A DNA stretch of 50,939 nt from Vulcaniibacterium gelatinicum (GCF_008033445.1 NZ_VNKO01000006.1:106511-157449), one strand, 5' to 3'; positions 42,130-50,277 are shown, counted from the first letter of the stretch. Program-made: numbers and translations. The notes: generated from the sequence alone by a model not told the origin.

Positions 42130-42872
42130 TGGACTTCAACGCCTCCAAGAGCCTGTCGGCTCGGCTCACGGCGCTGATCGATGCCGGGATGCAGCAGGCT
42201 CGCGCCGCGCAGCCTCGCCGCACGTACCTGGGCGCCTCGCGTCTAGGGGTCGCCTGCGAGCGCGCGCTGCAGTACGAGGTCGCCGACGCTCCGGTCGATC
42301 CGGGCCGTGAGGCCGACGGCCGCCTGCTGCGCGTCTTCGAGCGCGGCCACGTCATCGAGGACTGCATGGTCGGATGGCTGCGCGCGGCGGGCTTCGATCT
42401 GCGCACGCGTAACGACGCGGGGGAGCAATTCGGCTTCTCGGCGCTGGACGGGCGCCTGCAGGGCCACGTCGATGGCGTCATCGTCGCGGGGCCGGATCTC
42501 GGCCACGGCAGCGGCTATCCCGCGCTGTGGGAGAACAAGTGCCTGGGCGCCAAATCGTGGCGCGAGTTGGAGAGACATCGCCTCGCGGTCGCCAAGCCCG
42601 TCTACGCCGCGCAAGTGGCGCTCTACCAGGCCTACCTCGAACTGCACGCGCACCCGGCCCTGTTCACGGCGGTGAACGCCGACACGATGGAGATCCACGC
42701 CGAGCTGGTGCCGTTCGATACGGCGTTGGCGCAGCGCATGTCCGACCGGGCCGTGAAGGTCATCACGGCCACCGAGGCGGGCGAACTGCTGCCGCGGGGG
42801 ATCGTAGATCCCACCCATGTCGAGTGCCGGATGTGCCCGTGGCAGGACCGGTGCTGGAGGAGTCAGGCATGA
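42126..42872 (+). CDS. PD-(D/E)XK exonuclease, Cas4-like Fe-S
   Basis: The protein has 248 residues. Catalytic residues: D116 (LQGHVDGVIV), E136-N-K138 (LWENKC) and the QxxxY motif (Q163-Y167). Cysteines C44 (GVACERAL), C234, C237 and C243 (ECRMCPWQDRCW) have the one-plus-three spacing of the 4Fe-4S cluster in Cas4 and AddB nucleases. It probably resects DNA 5' ends for the adjacent annealing ATPase. No CRISPR array or cas1/cas2 is nearby, so a phage recombination role is favoured over spacer acquisition. ATGA overlaps at both ends. Confidence 0.85.
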   Translation: MMDFNASKSLSARLTALIDAGMQQARAAQPRRTYLGASRLGVACERALQYEVADAPVDPGREADGRLLRVFERGHVIEDCMVGWLRAAGFDLRTRNDAGEQFGFSALDGRLQGHVDGVIVAGPDLGHGSGYPALWENKCLGAKSWRELERHRLAVAKPVYAAQVALYQAYLELHAHPALFTAVNADTMEIHAELVPFDTALAQRMSDRAVKVITATEAGELLPRGIVDPTHVECRMCPWQDRCWRSQA

Positions 42873-43117
42873 GCACCAGGCCCGATGCCGTCTCGGCCGT
42901 CGAACCGATGATCGACGCCAAGCAGGCGGCCGCCTCGCTTCGGCTTCCGTACTACTGGTTTGCCGACCCGGCGATGCGCAGCAAGTACCGCATCCCGCAT
43001 TACCTCCTGGGCGGGCTGGTGCGCTACCGGCTGTCGGAACTGCAGGCTTGGGCCTCGCACCACGCGTCAGCCGTCGCCCGCCGCGCGTCGGATGGCAGCG
43101 AGGAGGGCGACGCATGA
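42869..43117 (+). CDS. Small HTH-like protein
   Basis: The protein has 82 residues. The arrangement DAKQAAASLRLPYYWFADPA, KYRIPHYLLGGLVRYRLSEL resembles the HTH_17/AlpA fold, with the wing replaced by a basic loop. It is embedded between the nuclease and primase genes with 4-bp overlaps on both sides, so it is a structural part of the replication operon. A DNA-binding helper role is inferred. Confidence 0.7.
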   Translation: MSTRPDAVSAVEPMIDAKQAAASLRLPYYWFADPAMRSKYRIPHYLLGGLVRYRLSELQAWASHHASAVARRASDGSEEGDA

Positions 43118-45384
43118 TCGATTTCAACGATCGCCCGGCCCCGCCCACCGACGCCGACCCCACCGCGCGCCGCGAGGCGATTCGCGCCGCCCTGCTCGCG
43201 AGGCTGGAGTCGGTGCTGGCCACGCTGTTTCCCGCCGGTCGGACGCGCCGCGGCAAGTTCGTCATCGGCGACGTGCTCGGCAGCCCGGGCGACAGCCTGG
43301 AAGTCGTGCTCGACGGCGACAAGGCGGGACTGTGGACCGACCGCGCCACCGGCGACGGCGGCGATGTGTTCCACCTGATCGGCGCTCACTTCGGCGTGGA
43401 CGTGCAGGGCGACTTCGCCCGCGTCCTCGACCTGGCCGAGGACCTCGTCGGCCGAGCGCTCACGGCGCCGCCGCGCAAGGCGGCCAAGAAGGCCCCGATC
43501 GACGACCTCGGCCCGGCCACCGCCAAGTGGGACTACCTCGACGCACAAGGGCGCCTCATCGCCGTCGTCTACCGCTACGACCCGCCTGGGCGCAAGAAGG
43601 AGTTCCGGCCCTGGGACGCGCGCCGCCGCAAGATGGCTCCGCCCGAGCCGCGGCCGCTCTACAACCAGCCGGGGATCCACAACGCCGCCCAGGTCGTGCT
43701 GGTCGAGGGCGAGAAATGCGCCCAGGCCTTGATCGAGCGCGGGATCGTGGCCACCACCGCGATGCACGGGGCCAACGCCCCGGTGGACAAGACCGACTGG
43801 ACGCCGCTGGCGGGCAAGGCCGTCCTCCTCTGGCCCGATCGCGACAAACCCGGCTGGGACTATGCGATGGCCGCGGCGCAGGCCGCACTCGCCGCCGGCG
43901 CCGCCTCCTGCGACGTGCTGCTGCCGCCCGACGACAAGCCCGAGGGGTGGGACGCGGCCGACGCTCTTCGCCAAGGCTTCGACGTCGCCACCTTCATCGC
44001 CTCGGGCCCGCGGATGAGCATCAAGCCAGCACTTGGGCTGCCCACGCAGGAGCCTTCCGTCTGGGCCACCGACGACGCGCTGGCGCTGAGCTTCACCAGC
44101 CGCTACGCCGAGGACTGGCGCTACTGCGCCGCCTGGGGCAAGTGGCTGGTGTGGGACGGCCGGCGCTGGCAGGCGGACGAGACGCTGCTGGTGCACCACC
44201 TCATCCGCGCGATCTGCCGCGAGGCCGCCCTCAAGGCCGACTCCCACCGGCTGGCGGCCAAGCTCGCCGCGAGCAGCACGGTGGGCGGCGTGGAGCGGCT
44301 GGCGCGCACCGACCGGCGGCACGCCTCCACCTCGCAGGAGTGGGACGCGGATCTGTTCGCGCTCAACACGCCGGGCGGCGTGGTCGACCTGCGCAGCGGG
44401 CGGCTGCGTCCCCACGACCGCGCCGACCGGATGACCAAGCTCGCCACCGCCACGCCCCGCGGCGACTGCTCCCGCTGGCGGGCGTTCCTGGCCGACGTCA
44501 CCGGGGGCGATGCCGACCTGCAGGCCTACCTTCAGCGCATGGTGGGCTATTGCCTTACCGGCTCGACGGCGGCGCATGCGCTGTTCTTCCTCTACGGCAC
44601 CGGCGCCAACGGCAAGTCGGTGTTCGTGAACACCTTGGCCACGATCCTCGGCGACTACGCCACCAGCGCGCCGATGGACACCTTCATGGAGGCGCGCGGC
44701 GACCGGCATCCGACCGATCTCGCGGGCCTGCGCGGGGCGCGCTTCGTCTCCTCCATCGAGACCGAGCAGGGCCGGCGCTGGAACGAGTCCAAGGTCAAGG
44801 CCATCACCGGCGGCGACAAGGTCTCGGCGCGCTTCATGCGCCAGGACTTCTTCGAGTACACGCCCCAGTTCAAGCTGGTCATCGCCGGCAACCACAAGCC
44901 CGCGATCCGCAACGTGGACGAGGCGATGAAGCGCCGGCTGCACCTGATCCCCTTCACCGTGACCATCCCGCCCGAGCGGCGCGACGCCATGTTGACCGAC
45001 AAGCTCCTGGCCGAGCGCGACGGGATCCTCGCCTGGGCGGTGCAGGGCTGTCTGGCCTGGCAGCGCGAGGGGCTCCAGCCCCCGGCCAGCGTGGTGTCGG
45101 CCACCGCCGAGTACTTCGACGAGGAGGACGCCGTCGGCGACTTCCTGGACGAAGAGGCGCAGCGCCACCCGCAGGCCCGCGTGGCCGTGGCCGACGTGTT
45201 CCAGCGCTGGCAGGACTGGGCCGGCCGGCGCGGCGAGTACGTGGGCACAAGCCGCTGGCTCGCCCAGCAACTGGCCAACCGCGGCTTCGAGCGCACGCGC
45301 ATCCACGGCGGCGTCAAGGCCCTGGCGGGCCTGTCGCTCAAGCCCAAGGACTCCGGCGTACGGCTCCCGTACCGCGACGACTGA
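43114..45384 (+). CDS. P4-type primase-helicase
   Basis: The protein has 756 residues. The N-terminal half has a Toprim-type primase core (VVLVEGEKCAQALIERGI, E198; LLWPDRDKPGW, D242/D244). The C-terminal half is a D5_N/SF3 helicase with Walker A LYGTGANGKSVF (493-504) and Walker B-like RFVSSIETEQGRRWNESKVK. A terminal D5-type winged-helix part follows (DVFQRWQDWAGRRGEYVG). Proteins like phage P4 alpha prime, unwind and recognise their origin. The gene is followed by an unusual inverted-repeat cluster at 45393-45491. Confidence 0.92.
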   Translation: MIDFNDRPAPPTDADPTARREAIRAALLARLESVLATLFPAGRTRRGKFVIGDVLGSPGDSLEVVLDGDKAGLWTDRATGDGGDVFHLIGAHFGVDVQGDFARVLDLAEDLVGRALTAPPRKAAKKAPIDDLGPATAKWDYLDAQGRLIAVVYRYDPPGRKKEFRPWDARRRKMAPPEPRPLYNQPGIHNAAQVVLVEGEKCAQALIERGIVATTAMHGANAPVDKTDWTPLAGKAVLLWPDRDKPGWDYAMAAAQAALAAGAASCDVLLPPDDKPEGWDAADALRQGFDVATFIASGPRMSIKPALGLPTQEPSVWATDDALALSFTSRYAEDWRYCAAWGKWLVWDGRRWQADETLLVHHLIRAICREAALKADSHRLAAKLAASSTVGGVERLARTDRRHASTSQEWDADLFALNTPGGVVDLRSGRLRPHDRADRMTKLATATPRGDCSRWRAFLADVTGGDADLQAYLQRMVGYCLTGSTAAHALFFLYGTGANGKSVFVNTLATILGDYATSAPMDTFMEARGDRHPTDLAGLRGARFVSSIETEQGRRWNESKVKAITGGDKVSARFMRQDFFEYTPQFKLVIAGNHKPAIRNVDEAMKRRLHLIPFTVTIPPERRDAMLTDKLLAERDGILAWAVQGCLAWQREGLQPPASVVSATAEYFDEEDAVGDFLDEEAQRHPQARVAVADVFQRWQDWAGRRGEYVGTSRWLAQQLANRGFERTRIHGGVKALAGLSLKPKDSGVRLPYRDD

Positions 45385-45392
45385 CCACCCAC

Positions 45393-45491
45393 GGTGACCG
45401 AAGGTGACCCGCCCGGGGATTGAGTCTCTTTACGCGCGTACGCGCGCACAGGCGGAAGGACGATTCCCCACGGCGGTCACCTTCGGTCACC
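45393..45491. repeat. Inverted-repeat cluster, candidate replication origin
   Basis: The arm GGTGACC-GAA-GGTGACC (45393-45409) is matched by its exact reverse complement (45475-45491), giving a perfect 17-bp inverted repeat. Each arm contains two copies of the near-palindromic heptamer GGTSACC, so there are four. Between them lies the perfect 14-bp palindrome CGCGCGTACGCGCG (45433-45446). The cluster sits 9 nt after the primase-helicase stop. Phage P4 alpha binds GGTGAACAG iterons, so this could be an origin. Alternatively it is an operator for the following gene. Confidence 0.6.
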
Positions 45492-45496
45492 CCATG

Positions 45497-45520
45497 TTGA
45501 CAAGGACCTTGACAAGGACC
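45497..45520 (+). repeat. Tandem 12-mer before the RuvC-like gene
   Basis: TTGACAAGGACC occurs twice head to tail. The second copy provides the AAGGA ribosome site 8 nt before the ATG at 45527. The first may serve an alternative start (ATG at 45494 would be upstream of both). Confidence 0.7.
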
Positions 45521-45526
45521 GACACG

Positions 45527-46003
45527 ATGCACACCACCCTGCTTGCCCTCGACCTGGGCACCACCACCGGCTGGGCGCTGCGCGACCGCACGGGCCGAAT
45601 CACCAGCGGCACCGAATCCTTCAAGCCCCGACGCTTCGAAGGCGGCGGCATGCGTTTCCTGCGCTTCAAGCGCTGGCTCACCGAGCTGAAGGCCCACGCC
45701 GACGGGATCGACGCGCTGGTCTTCGAGGAAGTGCGCCGCCACGTCTCGACCGACGCGGCGCACGCCTACGGCGGGTTCCTGGCCACGCTCACGGCCTGGT
45801 GCGAGCACCACGGCGTCCCCTACCAGGGCGTGCCGGTGGGCACGATCAAGAAGCACGCCACCGGCAAAGGCAACGCCCGCAAGGACGCGGTGATGGCGGC
45901 CGTGCGTGCGCGGGGCCACGCCCCGGCGGACGACAACGAGGCCGACGCCTTGGCGCTGTTGCACTGGGCCCTCCCGCTCCACGACGCGGCGCAGGAGGCG
46001 TGA
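45527..46003 (+). CDS. RuvC-like nuclease (phage Holliday-junction resolvase type)
   Basis: The protein has 158 residues. The RNase H-like fold has acidic catalytic residues in LLALDLGTTTGWAL (D9), ALVFEEVRRH (E67/E68) and PADDNEADALALLHW (D135/D136/D140). It probably resolves branched DNA during element replication or recombination. It is closer to the short phage RuvC-like proteins than to cellular RuvC (about 173 aa). It follows the candidate origin region and is first of four closely spaced genes. Confidence 0.8.
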   Translation: MHTTLLALDLGTTTGWALRDRTGRITSGTESFKPRRFEGGGMRFLRFKRWLTELKAHADGIDALVFEEVRRHVSTDAAHAYGGFLATLTAWCEHHGVPYQGVPVGTIKKHATGKGNARKDAVMAAVRARGHAPADDNEADALALLHWALPLHDAAQEA

Positions 46004-46004
46004 G

Positions 46005-46214
46005 ATGGACGTCCCGACCCCTCGCTACCGCTGCCCGCTGGGGCGCCTGCAGCCCGAGCCGATGGACGTGGAGGCCGTCAAACGCCGCGGCTGGCGCGAG
46101 CAACGCCTGCTCGTCGTCTCCCTCGACGACGACCGGCTCGACTGGATGGAACGCGAGTTGATCCGCCGAATCGGCGAGCGGCTCTACGGTGCACGGGAGG
46201 CGCGCCATGGCTGA
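46005..46214 (+). CDS. Small hypothetical protein
   Basis: The protein has 69 residues, mainly basic and helical, with CPLGRLQPEPMDVEAVKRRG then WREQRLLVVSLDDDRLDWME. It starts 1 nt after the RuvC-like stop with a GGAGG ribosome site and overlaps the next gene by 8 bp. No family recognised; phage operons often carry such a gene here. Confidence 0.6.
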   Translation: MDVPTPRYRCPLGRLQPEPMDVEAVKRRGWREQRLLVVSLDDDRLDWMERELIRRIGERLYGAREARHG

Positions 46215-46620
46215 GTGGACCGTCGAACGTGTGGCCGAACGCTTCCGGGAGGCGGCCATCACCGCCCACCGCTTGCCGTCCGTGCGCGTGCAGGGCTACT
46301 TCAACACCTGGCCCGCGATCCGGCGCATGCCCTGGGAGACGCTGGGGGCCGAACCCACGATCCGGCGCTTCCCACCCAGCCCTGAGGCTATCGAGCGCAT
46401 GCTCGAGACCATGCGCTGGGTCTTGTGGCTGGAGGAAGAGGAACGGCATCTCGTGTGGATGCGCGCCGAGCGCCACCGCTGGCGCGACATCTGCGCCCGC
46501 TTTGGCTGCGACCGGACCACCGCCTGGCGGCGGTGGCAGAAAGCACTGGAGGTTGTGGCGTTCAACCTCAACGGGCGCACAAAGCCAACCGGGGCCAAAG
46601 CGATGGGTCAGGCAGGGTAA
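46207..46620 (+). CDS. HTH-containing phage protein (DUF6362-like)
   Basis: The protein has 137 residues. An aromatic-rich N-terminal region (YFNTWPAIRRMPWETLG) precedes a C-terminal HTH, RHRWRDICARFGCDRTTAWR then RWQKALEVVAF, resembling sigma-4-like/DUF6362 phage proteins. It may be a late regulator. It is the last gene before a 332-bp gene-free stretch. Confidence 0.7.
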   Translation: MAEWTVERVAERFREAAITAHRLPSVRVQGYFNTWPAIRRMPWETLGAEPTIRRFPPSPEAIERMLETMRWVLWLEEEERHLVWMRAERHRWRDICARFGCDRTTAWRRWQKALEVVAFNLNGRTKPTGAKAMGQAG

Positions 46621-46952
46621 TGCCTGCCGCAACTGTCCCCGTTCTTGGCCGATTGTCCTTTTGCCGCCCCTGATGGTCTGCAACAAAACGGCCCGCCCAG
46701 CGCTAGTATTCCCGCTACGCTCAGGACAGAAGTGACCGACCGGGTGACTTCTACGGCAGCACGGGTCCTTCCTGGGCACCGAGCCATGCGGGGGGCACGA
46801 GCGCGGCGCTTCGCCACCGTCAGGGTGCAAACCGAGGTTTGCAGGGTTTGCGGTTTGCAGCCCTCCAGCCCGAGACCTTCTCCCCGACACCCTAGCCCGC
46901 CCACGGTCCGCCGTCGGCGGGTTTCTTCGTTTCCAAGACACCGATTCTGGAC
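46621..46952 (+). other. Gene-free structured interval before methyltransferases
   Basis: No convincing ORF in 332 bp. It contains a -10-like TAGTAT (46704-46709) and a dyad AGAAGTGACC / GGTGACTTCT (46728-46752, 9 of 10 pairs). A second dyad TGCAAACC-GA-GGTTTGCA is at 46826-46843, with a third GGTTTGC half-site at 46852-46858. A strong terminator is at 46896-46932. The order promoter-dyads-terminator would fit a small RNA or a long attenuated leader. Confidence 0.45.
46896..46932 (+). terminator. Terminator/attenuator 20 nt before the methyltransferase start
   Basis: CCCGCC-C-ACGG-TCCG-CCGT-C-GGCGGG (ten pairs with one C-C mismatch) followed by TTTCTTCGTTT. It would stop the replication operon, or any RNA made from the interval, just before the methyltransferase ATG. 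Confidence 0.75.
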
Positions 46953-48365
46953 ATGCTTGCCGTCACGTACCGCAAGGTCGAGACGCTGATCCCCTACGCC
47001 CGCAATCCGCGCACGCACAGCGACGAGCAGATCGCGCGCATCGCTGCCAGCATCGCCGAGTTCGGCTGGACCAACCCGATCCTGGTCGATGGCGACCACG
47101 GCGTGATCGCCGGTCATGGCCGGCTGCTGGCCGCGCGCAAGCTGGGGCTCGCCGAGGTGCCGGTGATCGAGCTCGCGCACCTGACGCCTGCGCAGAAGCG
47201 CGCCTACGTGATCGCCGACAACCGGCTCGCGCTCGATGCCGGCTGGGACCAGGCGATGTTGGCACTGGAGTTCGCGGAGCTGGCCGACGCCGGCTTCGAT
47301 CTGGACCTGACCGGGTTTTCGGCCTCCGAGATCGAAGGCCTGCTCGACGCCATCGAGGAGACCGAACCGTCCGACGAAGAGGCGAGCGCTTTGGTCCGTG
47401 CCCCGGACGAGGACGACCTCACGCCGCCCACGGTGGCGGTCACGCGCCCCGGCGATCTGTGGCTGCTCGGTGAACACCGGCTGCTGTGCGCCGACAGCCG
47501 CGACGCGGCCGCCGTCGCGCGCCTCCTCGAGGGCGAGCGGGCGCACCTGCTCTTCACCAGCCCGCCGTATGCCAATCAGCGCGACTACACCACCGGCGGC
47601 ATCGCGGACTGGGACGCGCTGATGCAAGGCGTGTTTGGCGCTGCTCGCGCGGCACTGCGCGAGGAGGCGCAAATCCTGGTCAACCTCGGCCTGGTCCATC
47701 GCGACGGCGAGTGGCAGCCGTACTGGGACGGCTGGATCGCATGGATGCGCACTCAAGGCTGGCGGCGCTTTGGCTGGTACGTGTGGGACCAGTCGGTGAC
47801 CGTGCCCGGCGACTGGGCCGGGCGGCTGGCGCCCCGGCACGAGTTCGTCTTCCACTTCAACCGACGCTCGCGCAAGCCGAACAAGATCGTGCCCTGCAAG
47901 TGGGCCGGGCACGAGACGCACCTGCGCGCCGACGGATCGTCCACCGCGATGCGCGGCAAGGACGGCAAGGTCGGCGCCTGGAACCATGCCGGACAGCCCA
48001 CGCAGGAGTTCCGCATCCCAGACTCGGTCGTCGAGGTGACGCGCCAGCGCGGCCGCATCGGTGAAGGCATCGATCATCCGGCGGTGTTCCCGGTGGGGTT
48101 GCCCCGGTTCTTCATCGAGGCCTACACCGACGCGGGCGAGATCGTCTTCGAGCCGTTCGCGGGCTCCGGCACCACGCTGCTGGCCGGCCAACACACCGAC
48201 CGCAAAGTGCGCGCCATCGAACTCGCCCCCGAGTACGTGGACGTCGCGCTGCGCCGCTGGCTGCAGCACCACCCGGGCACGGTGCCGGTGCTGGAGGGCA
48301 GCGGTCGGACCTTCGCCGAAGTCGCCGCCGAGCGGCTGGGCGAGACGGCGGAGGTCACTGCATGA
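46953..48365 (+). CDS. ParB-like / DNA methyltransferase fusion (TSPPY)
   Basis: The protein has 470 residues. The N-terminal ParB/Srx-like domain (1-110) holds LIPYARNPRTHSDEQIARIA and VIAGHGRLLAARKLGL. The C-terminal beta-class amino-methyltransferase has catalytic motif IV TSPPY at 202-206 and SAM motif EPFAGSGTTLLAG from about 400. The SPPY form is common in N4-cytosine but also some N6-adenine enzymes. No restriction gene adjoins, so it is an orphan modification enzyme, probably protecting element DNA. There is no clear ribosome site. ATGA overlap with the next gene. Confidence 0.9.
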   Translation: MLAVTYRKVETLIPYARNPRTHSDEQIARIAASIAEFGWTNPILVDGDHGVIAGHGRLLAARKLGLAEVPVIELAHLTPAQKRAYVIADNRLALDAGWDQAMLALEFAELADAGFDLDLTGFSASEIEGLLDAIEETEPSDEEASALVRAPDEDDLTPPTVAVTRPGDLWLLGEHRLLCADSRDAAAVARLLEGERAHLLFTSPPYANQRDYTTGGIADWDALMQGVFGAARAALREEAQILVNLGLVHRDGEWQPYWDGWIAWMRTQGWRRFGWYVWDQSVTVPGDWAGRLAPRHEFVFHFNRRSRKPNKIVPCKWAGHETHLRADGSSTAMRGKDGKVGAWNHAGQPTQEFRIPDSVVEVTRQRGRIGEGIDHPAVFPVGLPRFFIEAYTDAGEIVFEPFAGSGTTLLAGQHTDRKVRAIELAPEYVDVALRRWLQHHPGTVPVLEGSGRTFAEVAAERLGETAEVTA

Positions 48366-49627
48366 GCTGGCTTGCCGATCGCATCGAGCACTGGCCGATC
48401 GACAAGCTGCTGCCCTACGTGCGCAACGCCCGCCAGCACTCGGACGAGCAGATCGCCCAGATCGCGGCCTCCATCGCGGAGTTCGGCTTCGTCAATCCCA
48501 TTCTCACCGGCGCCGACGGTGTGCTGGTCGCGGGCCATGGGCGGCTTGCCGCCGCGCGCAAGCTGGGCCTGCCCACCGTGCCGGTGGTCGTGCTCGACCA
48601 CCTCACGCCGACCCAGCGCCGCGCCCTGGTGCTCGCGGACAACCGGCTCGCGGAGCTCTCGACCTGGGACGATGTGCTACTGCGCATCGAACTTGAGGCA
48701 CTGCAGGACGAAGGCTTCGACCTCGATCTCACCGGATTCGACGCCGATGCACTGGCAGAACTGCTGGCCGATGAGGAACCACAGATCGATGGCCGGACGG
48801 AGGACGACGCCGCGCCCGACGTGCCCGAGGAACCCGTCTCCCGGCCGGGCGACGTCTGGCGGCTCGGGCCGCACCGCCTGGTCTGCGGGGACGCGACCAC
48901 CGCCGAGGCCTACGCGCGCCTGTTTCCGGACGGCGAGCGGGCGGACATGGTCTTCACCGATCCGCCCTACAACGTGAACTACGCCAACAGCGCGAAGGAC
49001 AAGCTGCGCGGCAAGCACCGCCCCATCCTCAACGATGCGCTGGGCGAAGGCTTCTACGATTTCCTCTTTGATGCGCTGGCGCTGATCATGGCGCACACCC
49101 GCGGCGCGATCTACATCGCCATGTCCTCCAGCGAACTGGACACGCTGCAAGCGGCCTTCCGCGCCGCCGGCGGGCACTGGTCGACCTTCATCATCTGGGC
49201 CAAGAACACCTTCACGCTCGGGCGCGCCGACTACCAGCGCCAGTACGAACCGATCCTCTACGGCTGGCCCGAAGGCGCGACGCGCCACTGGTGCGGCGAC
49301 CGCGACCAGGGCGACGTGTGGCAGATCAAGAAGCCGCAGAAGAACGACCTGCACCCGACCATGAAGCCGGTGGAGTTGGTCGAGCGGGCGATCCGCAATT
49401 CGAGTCGTCCCGGCGACGTGGTGCTCGACCCCTTCGGCGGCTCGGGCACGACCTTGATCGCCGCTGAGAAGGCCGGGCGCGTGGCGCGCCTGATCGAACT
49501 CGACCCGAAGTATGCGGACGTGATCGTGCGGCGCTGGCAGGACTGGACGGGCAAGCAGACCACCCGCGAATCGGATGGCCTGGCGTTCGATCAGGCGGCG
49601 ACTTCCTCCTCGACGATCTCGCAGTGA
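48362..49627 (+). CDS. ParB-like / DNA N6-adenine methyltransferase fusion (TDPPY)
   Basis: The protein has 421 residues. It has the same architecture as the preceding gene: ParB-like domain (LLPYVRNARQHSDEQIAQIA, VLVAGHGRLAAARKLGL), then methyltransferase motif IV TDPPYN (199-204) and DPFGGSGTTLIAAEKAG (from 356). DPPY points to adenine-N6 methylation, so the pair likely has two specificities or chemistries. The N-terminal halves are close paralogs while the catalytic halves are diverged. The 3' end overlaps a convergent gene by 37 bp. Confidence 0.92.
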   Translation: MSWLADRIEHWPIDKLLPYVRNARQHSDEQIAQIAASIAEFGFVNPILTGADGVLVAGHGRLAAARKLGLPTVPVVVLDHLTPTQRRALVLADNRLAELSTWDDVLLRIELEALQDEGFDLDLTGFDADALAELLADEEPQIDGRTEDDAAPDVPEEPVSRPGDVWRLGPHRLVCGDATTAEAYARLFPDGERADMVFTDPPYNVNYANSAKDKLRGKHRPILNDALGEGFYDFLFDALALIMAHTRGAIYIAMSSSELDTLQAAFRAAGGHWSTFIIWAKNTFTLGRADYQRQYEPILYGWPEGATRHWCGDRDQGDVWQIKKPQKNDLHPTMKPVELVERAIRNSSRPGDVVLDPFGGSGTTLIAAEKAGRVARLIELDPKYADVIVRRWQDWTGKQTTRESDGLAFDQAATSSSTISQ

Positions 49628-49959
49628 ATCACGAACCCGGTCAGATAAGGAAGCCCGCGCGGGATGCCGTAGTCCTTACTGGTGCGGCGTCCGATGGTCC
49701 ATTCCATCCACTGCCGGGTGGCGGCGCGGATCGCGTCGTGGAGGGCATGGCCCGCATGCATGCGGTTGAGCACTTCGTCCGCGAAGTGGCGTCCGTGGCG
49801 GCTGTCGAGGAAGGCCCGCACCGCTTCGAAGGGCTGTCCCGTGGCGTCGTAGATGGCGTTCATCGCGATGGGCCAGGCGGCTTGCGCGTGCGCGTCCATC
49901 GTGCCCCAGAAGCCCCAGGCTTCGTTGCGGGTGACGGGGATCGTATTGGCTGTGGTCAT
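49591..49959 (-). CDS. Hypothetical accessory protein
   Basis: The protein has 122 residues and no recognised family. It opens MTTANTIPVTRNEAWGFWGT and holds IYDATGQPFEAVRAFLDSRH, GRHFADEVLNRMHAGHALHD and WTIGRRTSKDYGIPRGLPYL, a compact helical protein. GGAGAC is the ribosome site upstream of the ATG at 49959. The 32-bp dispersed motif (copy B) lies 33 nt upstream. Confidence 0.65.
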   Translation of the reverse strand: MTTANTIPVTRNEAWGFWGTMDAHAQAAWPIAMNAIYDATGQPFEAVRAFLDSRHGRHFADEVLNRMHAGHALHDAIRAATRQWMEWTIGRRTSKDYGIPRGLPYLTGFVIHCEIVEEEVAA

Positions 49960-49991
49960 CGTTGTCTCCTTCGTTGATCGTTGCGACACAC

Positions 49992-50023
49992 GTATGAACG
50001 CGCTGTTCGATCAGGAAGCCAAG
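49992..50023. repeat. 32-bp dispersed motif, copy B
   Basis: GTATGAACGCGCTG-ttcgatcag-GAAGCCAAG. Shares with copy C an extended flank GTTGCGACAC-N-CGTATG on the gene-proximal side. It lies between the stop of one - strand gene (50031) and the start of the next (49959). Confidence 0.8.
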
Positions 50024-50030
50024 CTCAATC

Positions 50031-50243
50031 TCAATCCTCTCGCGTCGTCTGTTGGCGACCGGTTACGGCGGCCAGCTTGGCGCGGGCCGACGCGCTTTCC
50101 CAGTGGCAGGGTCCGTTGCCGTGCGCAGCCTCTTCGCTCCAGCGGGCCAGGATTTCGTCATCGCTCCAGCCCTTGGCGGTGAGGTAGGCGTAGTCGTCGG
50201 CGTCGTAGTTGCTGTGGGTGAGGATGGCGCGGGTGGGTTTCAT
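50031..50243 (-). CDS. Small hypothetical protein
   Basis: The protein has 70 residues. It begins MKPTRAILTHSNYDADDYAY, followed by LTAKGWSDDEILARWSEEAA, an acidic helical protein. AAGGAG is the ribosome site of the ATG at 50243. Copy C of the dispersed motif lies 35 nt upstream. No function assigned. Confidence 0.65.
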   Translation of the reverse strand: MKPTRAILTHSNYDADDYAYLTAKGWSDDEILARWSEEAAHGNGPCHWESASARAKLAAVTGRQQTTRED

Positions 50244-50277
50244 GCTGTGCTCCTTGGCGTGGATGGTTGCGACACCC

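Noticed and set aside
42126-42872. Cas4-like gene as sign of a CRISPR system
   Set aside because: No repeat-spacer array and no cas1, cas2 or effector genes in the window. Neighbours are phage recombination and replication genes.
44325-44340. CCTCCACCTC similar to the ssrA 3' end as a possible attR
   Set aside because: Only about 8 bases match, it lies inside the primase coding sequence, and the T-arm sequence is missing.
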